Shown here: positions 44,350-51,484 of the stretch, in pieces
How positions within the stretch are numbered: position 1 is the first letter of the stretch
Layout: each line of letters begins with the position of its first letter
Origin: Bacteroidota bacterium
Lineage (GTDB): Bacteria > Bacteroidota > Ignavibacteria > UBA10030 > UBA6906
Assembly: GCA_030835135.1 (NCBI GenBank)
Contig: JAUQWO010000071.1
Location: 1 to 64,000 of the forward strand
DNA: 64,000 nucleotides
Direction: 5' to 3'
Position numbers and translations under genes: made by a program
The notes under the pieces: generated by a model
The model's input: only the letters and a program-made list of their open reading frames with translations
What the model was told of the DNA's origin: nothing
The model's database searches: none

Positions 44350-46332
44350 TCAATGCAGGGGCCGCAGGCGGACGAACATTACGCCCCTGGACGGCACGCG
44401 ATAGGTCAGGGGGCCCGCACTGGTGCCGATGTCCTGCTGCCGCCAGAGATCGCGGATGGCGTGCCTGCCCTGCAGGCCGAGCGCGCTCCAGGGCGCCGTC
44501 AGATCGCGGTCGATCTCGTCGCGGTTGAAGAACCCGACCGCTTTCGATCCGTCCTCCATCTCCTTCACCATCACGAATGTCTCGTCATCCAGCGGGATCA
44601 CCGCGGCACTCTGTCCCAGCGGATCCTGATCCACCTCGATCACCTCCGGGTTGCAGAGGATGTTGAGTGTGAACGGATCGAGCCGGTTCATGTCGCCGCT
44701 GAAAAAGAGCGGCGATGCCATGAGCGACCAGAGCGACATGTACGCATACTGCATCTGCGGAGGCACGGGAGTCGGCTGCGGCTCGCCGCCGGTCATCGCA
44801 TTGCCCACATACCCGATCTGGATGTAGTCCGGATCGTTCCACGAACCCGGTCCGGACCATGCACGATGGTCCGCGTTCTGCAGCGCGACCTCATAGATCC
44901 GGTCGAGTTCGAACCCGAGATCACCCGCCGTGCGCCAGCATTGTCCGCCGACCGCCGCCCCCCATTCCCAGACATTGCCCATGCCGTACTGACAGAGGTT
45001 CAGGACCATATCGCGGTCCAGGCCGGCAAGCACATTTCCCATGACCTCATACGGTTTCCGGAGCGCAGCACGGTCGGGATTGCCACCGGTCACTTCCGAG
45101 TAGCTGCACCAGTCGTACTTCAGGAAGTCGAATCCCCATGCTGCGAACTGCTTCGCATCCTGTTCCTCGTGGCCGAGGGTTCCCGCAAATCCGGCGCAGG
45201 TCAAACGGCCGGGCGACGTGTAGATGCCGGCCTTCAATCCCAGTGCGTGAATATGCTCCGTCAGCCCCCGCATATCCGGAAAGTGCTTGTTCGGCAGGAT
45301 GTTCCCGCCGGGATCGCGGAGCGGACCGACGCGGAGCGGGTCACTGTGGCGCGGTGCATTCATCCAGCAATCGTCGATGGACACATATTGATATCCCGCG
45401 TCCGCCATCCCGGTGCGGTGCATCACATCGGCGGCTTCCCGCATGAGGGCATCGGTGACGCGGTTGTAGTGCGCGTACCAGTGGTTCCAGCCCATCGGTG
45501 GGGTGAGTGCGAGGGTTGCGCCGCTCACGATGCGGAGTTCAACGGACGCGGATCCCCGCGCGTTCTTCGCCGTGACGGTCACCCGGTGCGTTCCCGCGGC
45601 AGGGGCCGTGCCGCGGATGATCCCCGTCGAGGGATCGAGCGTGAGTCCGGCAGGCAGGGTGCGTGCAGTGAACGTCATCGGGCGCTCCCCGGTGCACGGG
45701 ATGCGATGGAGGAATGGGTGGCCCGGACGGCAGCCGATGACCCGTGCGCCATTGATGCGCGGGAGCGGGCCGGGTGCCGGCGTAAGGATGGAGGGCTGCT
45801 CCGGGGCCTGTGTGAACGTCCCCGGTGGCGTGCCGGAGTACACAATGCGCGCGTCACAGAGGTCCACGTGATCGTGGTCGATGCCGTCGCCGGCATCCGT
45901 CGCCGTAAGGATGAGCGTATCGATACCTGTCAGATCGGCATCGATGGCAACGCCGCCGCGGCCCGTGCGCAGGACACCAGATGCGAAGAGGACCCGACCG
46001 TCGCCGAGGAGCCGCACGCGCACAGAACCGGCGCCATTGCTGCTGTCGTTCACGCCTGCCAGGGCCCGGAACCGGAGCGCCGATTCGTGCAGAGCGATGC
46101 GGAGCACAGCACGGGCGTGCGTGCCAACGCCCCGGTGGTATGTGACACCGCCGAGGCGCAGGGGCTTCCCGTCAACGGACGAGTCGACCCTGGGTGTCCC
46201 CCACCCCTGCCGCAGATGCGTGAGGTCAAGGGAGCCAAGCCATACGGAATCCTGAGCCCCGGGAGAGATGGCCGGAGCTTCAGCGAACAGACAGACGAGA
46301 ACAGTGAGGACCAGGCACATGCGGTGGAACAC
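44350..46332 (-). CDS. GH27 alpha-galactosidase with N-terminal NPCBM domain
   Basis: A 660-residue secreted enzyme (signal peptide about 1-22). Residues 28-165 form an NPCBM carbohydrate-binding domain (VTYHRGVGTHARAVLRIAL), residues 190-270 an immunoglobulin-like Ig/He-PIG domain (LPAGLTLDPSTGIIRGTAPA), and 275-660 the GH27 catalytic barrel with YVSIDDCW, the nucleophile Asp407 in KYDWC, and WNDPD (498-502) holding the acid/base. It should release terminal alpha-galactose, or beta-arabinopyranose as some relatives do. The start is GTG at 46332, set by a GGAGG 7 nt upstream; the ATG at 46320 would be too far from it. Confidence 0.93.
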   Translation of the reverse strand: MFHRMCLVLTVLVCLFAEAPAISPGAQDSVWLGSLDLTHLRQGWGTPRVDSSVDGKPLRLGGVTYHRGVGTHARAVLRIALHESALRFRALAGVNDSSNGAGSVRVRLLGDGRVLFASGVLRTGRGGVAIDADLTGIDTLILTATDAGDGIDHDHVDLCDARIVYSGTPPGTFTQAPEQPSILTPAPGPLPRINGARVIGCRPGHPFLHRIPCTGERPMTFTARTLPAGLTLDPSTGIIRGTAPAAGTHRVTVTAKNARGSASVELRIVSGATLALTPPMGWNHWYAHYNRVTDALMREAADVMHRTGMADAGYQYVSIDDCWMNAPRHSDPLRVGPLRDPGGNILPNKHFPDMRGLTEHIHALGLKAGIYTSPGRLTCAGFAGTLGHEEQDAKQFAAWGFDFLKYDWCSYSEVTGGNPDRAALRKPYEVMGNVLAGLDRDMVLNLCQYGMGNVWEWGAAVGGQCWRTAGDLGFELDRIYEVALQNADHRAWSGPGSWNDPDYIQIGYVGNAMTGGEPQPTPVPPQMQYAYMSLWSLMASPLFFSGDMNRLDPFTLNILCNPEVIEVDQDPLGQSAAVIPLDDETFVMVKEMEDGSKAVGFFNRDEIDRDLTAPWSALGLQGRHAIRDLWRQQDIGTSAGPLTYRVPSRGVMFVRLRPLH

Positions 46333-46449
46333 GGGGGAACCTCCGGCTGGAAAGAGATCGTGGATATGGCGTGGTTGACGTATCAGGGGAACGTCCGTGA
46401 AATCCTTGCATCGACCGGAGCGGATGGGAAAACCGGTGCGGCGGCGTGA

Positions 46450-46839
46450 TCAGCTACCCGGGGGGACGACCTTCCGGAGCCACGCAACTGCCTCATCCCT
46501 GTCGTTGAACACGCGCGCGTTGAATCCGCGGTTGCGGCATGCGGTCTCATAGAACTCTGCATGCGGACCGAGGGGTGTTCCCGGAGGGACCAGCACGGCT
46601 TCGCGGAATCTGCGATCGACCACTTCCGCCTCGATCCGGGTGACGATGTCCATCAGGTCGATGATCGAGTGTCCGCCGGTAAGCGCAACGAGGTTCGCGA
46701 GGAACAGTGGATTCTGTCGGTGGACGCTTTCAGTGAGGGCGGCCGTGAACGCCGCTTCCAGTTCAACGGGTCCGACGTCGCCCTCATAGATCACTTCTAT
46801 GATCGCAGGAGAACCGGAGACCTCAAGCTTCCAGGGCAT
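46450..46839 (-). CDS. SpoIIAA/STAS-like small protein
   Basis: A 129-residue soluble protein whose strand-helix order resembles the SpoIIAA-like/STAS superfamily: IIEVIYEGDVGPVELEAAF at the start, ALTGGHSIIDLMDI in the middle and a C-terminal EAVAWL helix. The conserved STAS phospho-Ser/Thr loop is not obvious. AAGGTG precedes the ATG. It is 117 nt upstream of the GH27 gene and may head that unit, but a functional link to sugar use is not shown. Confidence 0.6.
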   Translation of the reverse strand: MPWKLEVSGSPAIIEVIYEGDVGPVELEAAFTAALTESVHRQNPLFLANLVALTGGHSIIDLMDIVTRIEAEVVDRRFREAVLVPPGTPLGPHAEFYETACRNRGFNARVFNDRDEAVAWLRKVVPPGS

Positions 46840-46886
46840 CGCAACACCTTCTGTGTGCGTTCGTGGTGGGGACAGGCCTTCACGGC

Positions 46887-46915
46887 AATGTACGCCGCGT
46901 TCCCGAGAGATGCAA
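46887..46915 (-). promoter_or_regulatory. Candidate promoter of the STAS-like gene
   Basis: On the minus strand TTGCAT (46910-46915), 17 nt, then TACATT (46887-46892), 48 nt before the ATG, in the gap divergent from the His-rich transporter gene. Confidence 0.35.
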
Positions 46916-47056
46916 TGAGTTCATGACGGTGCAACGAAGCCGCTCGGCAGGGCCGGATGGCACGAACGCGCTGCCGCCCCGCGGTGCCGGCGCCGCTTGC
47001 CTTTGGCCGGCGCCTTTAGTATCCTGAATGATCGTATTTCCATTCCCACGGACCAC

Positions 47057-47770
47057 ATGCACAGCGATCTGTACACCCTCATCGGCACTGCCGCATCACT
47101 CGGTTTCATTCACACGCTGGTCGGACCGGACCATTACGTCCCGTTCGTTGCCATGGCCCGCGCCGGCAAGTGGAGCCGGATCAAGACACTGTACGTGACG
47201 GTCCTGTCCGGCATCGGCCACGTGGGGAGTTCCGTCCTTCTTGGTGCACTCGGGATCGCGCTGGGAAGCGCGTTGTCGCAATTGGAATGGGTGGAATCCG
47301 TGCGCGGCGAGGTGGCGGCATGGATGCTGACGGGGTTCGGACTGGCATACATGGTCTGGGGGATCTGGCACGGGCTCCGCTCCCGGCCGCATTCCCATGC
47401 GCACGTCCATGCCGATGGCGCGGTACACGAGCACACGCACACGCATCACTCGGCCCACGCCCATCCGCACGAGCACGGAAGACCGGCGAACATCACTCCC
47501 TGGATCATCTTCAGCATATTCGTGTTCGGCCCGTGCGAACCCCTGATCCCATTGCTGATGTATCCGGCGGCCATCCATTCGTCGCTCGGTGTTGCGCTGG
47601 TGGCACTGGTCTTCGCCCTCGCCACGATCCTGACGATGCTCGGGATGGTCTTCCTCGGGGTCGCCGGCGTCGAACTGATCCCCTTCCCCCGCCTCGAACG
47701 CTACATCCACGCCATGGCTGGCGGGATCATCGCCATGTCGGGACTGAGCGTGCTGTTCCTTGGCCTCTAA
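47057..47770 (+). CDS. UreH/NiCoT-like membrane transporter with His-rich loop
   Basis: A 237-residue membrane protein with six predicted helices, related to UreH/NicO-type nickel-cobalt transporters by the LGFIHTLVGPDHYVPFVAMARAG opening and the IFVFGPCEPLIPLLMYPA segment. The loop at about 115-145 contains some 17 His residues among Ala, Thr and Glu, as expected for metal chelation. Substrates in the family include nickel and cobalt; no urease, hydrogenase or cobalamin genes are nearby. The ATG at 47057 is chosen because the family motif starts just after it. Confidence 0.8.
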   Translation: MHSDLYTLIGTAASLGFIHTLVGPDHYVPFVAMARAGKWSRIKTLYVTVLSGIGHVGSSVLLGALGIALGSALSQLEWVESVRGEVAAWMLTGFGLAYMVWGIWHGLRSRPHSHAHVHADGAVHEHTHTHHSAHAHPHEHGRPANITPWIIFSIFVFGPCEPLIPLLMYPAAIHSSLGVALVALVFALATILTMLGMVFLGVAGVELIPFPRLERYIHAMAGGIIAMSGLSVLFLGL

Positions 47771-47777
47771 GAATTAA

Positions 47778-47804
47778 GAACTAAGAATTCTTCGTTCTTA
47801 GTTC
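47778..47804. terminator. Bidirectional terminator between convergent genes
   Basis: GAACTAAGAA (47778-47787) and TTCTTAGTTC (47795-47804) make a perfect 10-bp stem with a 7-nt loop, squeezed between the transporter stop and the beta-helix gene stop. It is AT-rich, unlike its surroundings. Confidence 0.75.
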
Positions 47805-50800
47805 CTAATGCGTGACGCCAAGATACACGTACTCCACCGTCATCTCTTTCTGCGCATGGATGCCGATCCTGTTCGATCCCTGGAGCAATGATGGCGCGAC
47901 GGTGAACTCGACGGTCTTCTGCACGTTGGGGAGTTCGCGGATGACCTTCTCCGGAAAGATCTGAGGTACCGTGGGCGTGGTGCCACCCGACAGTTGGGTG
48001 CCGTTGAAGAGGATCACTACGTCTTCGGGCTTCATATCCTCTTTGCATTCGATCCTGAGCACCATCCGCCGGGGTGTCACGGGCTCATGCACGGCCATGG
48101 CTACGGTAGCGAGCTGCGCCCTCCGCAGTGTGAGCGGCAGCTGCGATGAACGGCTCACCCCGGGTACCGGGAACCACGCCGGAGCAAGCGTGTACATCTT
48201 CTCCTTCCGTTCGAGCAGCGATGGATCGAGCAGCTCGTGCAGGACCTTTGTATCCGGATCGATCCCGCCATCCCAGGCAACGAAATAATTGAACAGATAG
48301 ATGCCGTCTGCGCCGTTCGCATAGTGCAACGCCGCTGTCGCACGCTTCTCCCCGCGCGTCATCTGCCGGTTCCCCATCGTGAACTCCTGCGCCGCATACA
48401 CTGGTACCGTGCCGCACACCGCCTTGAACTCCCGCGCGTCGATGTCGTTCTCGGTCGAGAGGAATGGCGCGATGGCGAGGAAGTCGATCAAGCCTCTCGT
48501 GCTCCATGCCGCCGGATCCACACCCAGGTACGCGCACCCCTTGAGTGACGATGGAACACGGGCGGTCAGAAGGATCCGGTGGCCGCGCGCCACCGAGAGA
48601 CTGTCCACCACGCCCTTCACGTCGCTGACGAATCCCGTAAGGATGCCCGCAAAGTGAGCCATGGAATCCGGCTTCATCGGGAAATAATACGGGAAGCGCA
48701 TGAAGTCCAGTTCGAACCCGTCCATATCGTACCGCTCGAGCGCCTCCCGTACCAGGGCGAAGAAATACGCGCGCACCTCGGGCACCGCGTAGTTCAGCGC
48801 TTCCTTCCCCCAGCCGGCGTATCCACCCACGCGCCACTCCGGGTGCGCTTTCCAGAAATCGCCGAGCAGCGGACTCTCGGGTTTGTCCACGTCGTGCAGT
48901 TCATTCATCCGGAAGCTGAGGAAGGCCTCCATGCCGCGAAGCCGGGCGCGGTCGAGCACCACCCGTATCTGATCGAGCGTGTCGGTGCCGAACCGGGCGA
49001 GGTTCCGGCTCATCCGCCTCCCCAGAAGCGGCCACCCCTCGGTCGCATTGGCAGGTGGATCGGCCCAGTGGAACATGGACTCGATCTTGCTCGGGTATCC
49101 CGGGTTCTGACCGGGATTGATATTGTAGATGAAGGTCGTGACGCCGCTCTCCGCGATCGGATCGACCCGTCCGTGGATGTCGCGCACGGTCAGGGAATCG
49201 AAATCCATCGGGATGCTCGATCCATCATTATTATAGATAAGCCGCCGGCTGAACCGCGGCGGCAACGTGGTGTCGCCTGTTGGCTTTGAGGAGTACACCG
49301 CGGACAGATCGAAGGGGCGGAATCCGAGCGCCAGAGCCGGCGAGCCCGGCGCGAGCCGGAAATCTCCCGCCGCGGGGGCGATGAACCGGGGATCGGCGAT
49401 CACCGAATGTCTGTCTCGCCCGGTGCTCTGCCATTCCTTGAACGTCAACGCATCGTACCGGAACGCACCGCGCCCCGGCCCATAGAGGTTCCTGTCCATG
49501 ATGAGATTGCTGTCACGCATCGATCCAAAGAAGACCGGTCCGCCTTCCCAGAGAACGATATTGTGCTCGAACGCGAAGCTCATGTGCGGCTCGAAGCGGG
49601 TCCGTCGCACCTGGTATTCGTGTCCGAAGGCAAGGATGTTGTTCCGGAAGACATTCTCCTTCCCATAGTGCTGGTGGAACCCGCCGTGGAGAGTGCGGTA
49701 GACGAGGTTCTCTTCGGCGCGGATGTTCGTGGTGCCCTCATCGAAGTAGATCCCCCATCCCCCGTAGACCCTCGCTTTGATGTCGTGGAACACATTCCGG
49801 CGGATCTCCGTCCCACGCTGGTTCCCGAGCGTATAGATCCCCCCGAGGTCGCTCAGCAGCGGACCTTCACCATTGCTCAGGGCGCCGATGTGGTGCACAT
49901 GATTCAGCATCACGATGTTGCCATACGCAAGCGCGTCGCCGTACCCCCACGTCCACCCGATCGAAACGCCCGTATAGAAGAAATCGTGGATGTGATTGTG
50001 GATGATCCGGTTGAACGGACTCTGCCCGATCCAGATGCCGATCGCACTATGGAAGATCTTCCCGCCATCATGGATGTGGTTGTCCACGAGCCGGTTCCGT
50101 TGCGTGAGGAGCGTCCGGTCCTGCTCCAGTGTCTTGAGTCCGAGGAACACCCCTCCGGCGCCGAGATCTGCGATCTCCGACCGCTGGACGCAATTGTCCT
50201 GGCACGCTGCGCCGAGCGAGATGCCGTAGGTGCCAACGTGCGTGATGGCACACTCCTCGAACGTGACGTGCCGCATCCCCATGCAGGCGACCGCCGCCGG
50301 GACGCCCGTGGCCGCCTGATTGAACCCTCCGGCGTCGCGATTGCGTGAATCCGTGAAGTACCCGCTCGGGAAGAACCACTCTGCGTGGCTGAACGTGATC
50401 CCGCGGAACACGACGTGTTCCACCCACCGCCCCCGTTCCGGTTCGCCATCGATACGCATCACTTGTTCCAGCACGGGGACAACGGCTTCGATGGTCCGGA
50501 TGTTCTCACCCGGCATCGGGAGGTAATAGACCTTCCCCCGGGGCTCATCGAGCCACCACTCGCCGGGCAGGTTCAGTGCCCCGCGCGCGTAGAGGATGTA
50601 GTACGCATCACCGGGATCGATGCGGAACACCGACCTGCGGCCGAACCGGAACCTGCGCAGGCGCTGTTCGAACCCTGCGACGGGCAGATACGATTCCACC
50701 CACCGTGTGGACAGGACCACCTGTGCCCCGGAGAGATCGATCTGGGTGGGCAGGTGTCCCGGTTTCGCGACAAATGACCGCTGTCCCTCCATCCAATCCA

Positions 50801-51338
50801 TGGAGGGGGTGATCTCGGGAATGGTGTCCACGGACAGATAGCCGCTATCGGGGAAGCGTGCCGGTGACCTGCGCATGCCGTTCACCCACAGTTCGCGTAC
50901 ATCGGGATTGGACCGGCGGACGCGCGCGGGTAAGGAAGCCACCCACACATTCTTGCCATCGAGTGTGGTCCGGCTCCAATTCGTGAGTGCCGCGCCGCCA
51001 CTGAGGACAGGTGCTTCACCCGGCGCCGCCGCGATCAGGGTTGGTGACCCGGTGGACCCGCTGATGCCAGGTCCCAGGTGAATGGATGCGTTGAGGAAAT
51101 AGCGCCCTCCATGAAGGAGGACCGTCACGGTATCCCTGAGCCCCGGCCGGGAGGATCGAAGGTCCTGCACCGCCTGCGCTGCGCGGGCAAGAGACGCGAA
51201 CGGGTGCGCGGCGTCTCCTGCGGCGCGGTCGTCGCCTGAAGGCGCGACATGAAAGACCGCGGCCGGAGGAAGGGCCCAGGCGGTGTGGACGAACAGGAGC
51301 ATACCAAGGGTGGCGATACGGCATGAGCGGGAGAACAT
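47805..51338 (-). CDS. Secreted beta-helix protein fused to a glycosidase-like TIM barrel
   Basis: A 1,177-residue exported protein. The signal peptide is MFSRSCRIATLGMLL to about residue 22. Residues about 25-685 form a right-handed parallel beta-helix with Pel9A-like opening VAPSGDDRAAGDAAHPFASLARA and many HNHIHD-type turns. Residues about 695-1040 resemble GHL10/DUF4015-like barrels, with the DGFELDFMRFPYYF acidic motif (about 873-886). The last about 130 residues form a beta-sandwich. It is probably a polysaccharide lyase or hydrolase; the substrate is unknown. The ATG at 51338 has AGAGG upstream, while one eight codons earlier has no ribosome-binding site. Confidence 0.82.
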   Translation of the reverse strand: MFSRSCRIATLGMLLFVHTAWALPPAAVFHVAPSGDDRAAGDAAHPFASLARAAQAVQDLRSSRPGLRDTVTVLLHGGRYFLNASIHLGPGISGSTGSPTLIAAAPGEAPVLSGGAALTNWSRTTLDGKNVWVASLPARVRRSNPDVRELWVNGMRRSPARFPDSGYLSVDTIPEITPSMDWMEGQRSFVAKPGHLPTQIDLSGAQVVLSTRWVESYLPVAGFEQRLRRFRFGRRSVFRIDPGDAYYILYARGALNLPGEWWLDEPRGKVYYLPMPGENIRTIEAVVPVLEQVMRIDGEPERGRWVEHVVFRGITFSHAEWFFPSGYFTDSRNRDAGGFNQAATGVPAAVACMGMRHVTFEECAITHVGTYGISLGAACQDNCVQRSEIADLGAGGVFLGLKTLEQDRTLLTQRNRLVDNHIHDGGKIFHSAIGIWIGQSPFNRIIHNHIHDFFYTGVSIGWTWGYGDALAYGNIVMLNHVHHIGALSNGEGPLLSDLGGIYTLGNQRGTEIRRNVFHDIKARVYGGWGIYFDEGTTNIRAEENLVYRTLHGGFHQHYGKENVFRNNILAFGHEYQVRRTRFEPHMSFAFEHNIVLWEGGPVFFGSMRDSNLIMDRNLYGPGRGAFRYDALTFKEWQSTGRDRHSVIADPRFIAPAAGDFRLAPGSPALALGFRPFDLSAVYSSKPTGDTTLPPRFSRRLIYNNDGSSIPMDFDSLTVRDIHGRVDPIAESGVTTFIYNINPGQNPGYPSKIESMFHWADPPANATEGWPLLGRRMSRNLARFGTDTLDQIRVVLDRARLRGMEAFLSFRMNELHDVDKPESPLLGDFWKAHPEWRVGGYAGWGKEALNYAVPEVRAYFFALVREALERYDMDGFELDFMRFPYYFPMKPDSMAHFAGILTGFVSDVKGVVDSLSVARGHRILLTARVPSSLKGCAYLGVDPAAWSTRGLIDFLAIAPFLSTENDIDAREFKAVCGTVPVYAAQEFTMGNRQMTRGEKRATAALHYANGADGIYLFNYFVAWDGGIDPDTKVLHELLDPSLLERKEKMYTLAPAWFPVPGVSRSSQLPLTLRRAQLATVAMAVHEPVTPRRMVLRIECKEDMKPEDVVILFNGTQLSGGTTPTVPQIFPEKVIRELPNVQKTVEFTVAPSLLQGSNRIGIHAQKEMTVEYVYLGVTH

Positions 51339-51436
51339 CGGGGGCCTCTGCTTGTGGGACATGCCAATGTAGCAAGCGCATCATGACGATGCAAGCACGA
51401 ACGCGAGAGTGAACGATTCTCTCCAACCGTCTCTAC

Positions 51437-51465
51437 TTGCGCTTGGAAGGCCCGTGGAGTATCTT
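51437..51465 (+). promoter_or_regulatory. Candidate promoter of the TonB-receptor-like gene
   Basis: TTGCGC (51437-51442), 17 nt, then TATCTT (51460-51465), 19 nt before the ATG. It lies in the 146-nt divergent gap with the beta-helix gene. Confidence 0.4.
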
Positions 51466-51484
51466 GGGGTGGGGACCCCGCAGG

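Noticed and set aside
43435..46449. 1,004-codon plus-strand open frame opposite the MFS and GH27 genes
   Set aside because: Composition artefact; both opposite genes have complete catalytic or transport signatures.
46989..47014. GGCGCCG hairpin before the UreH/NiCoT-like gene considered as a nickel-cobalt or cobalamin riboswitch
   Set aside because: Neither the NiCo four-way junction pattern nor the cobalamin box is visible; only a simple 7-bp stem.
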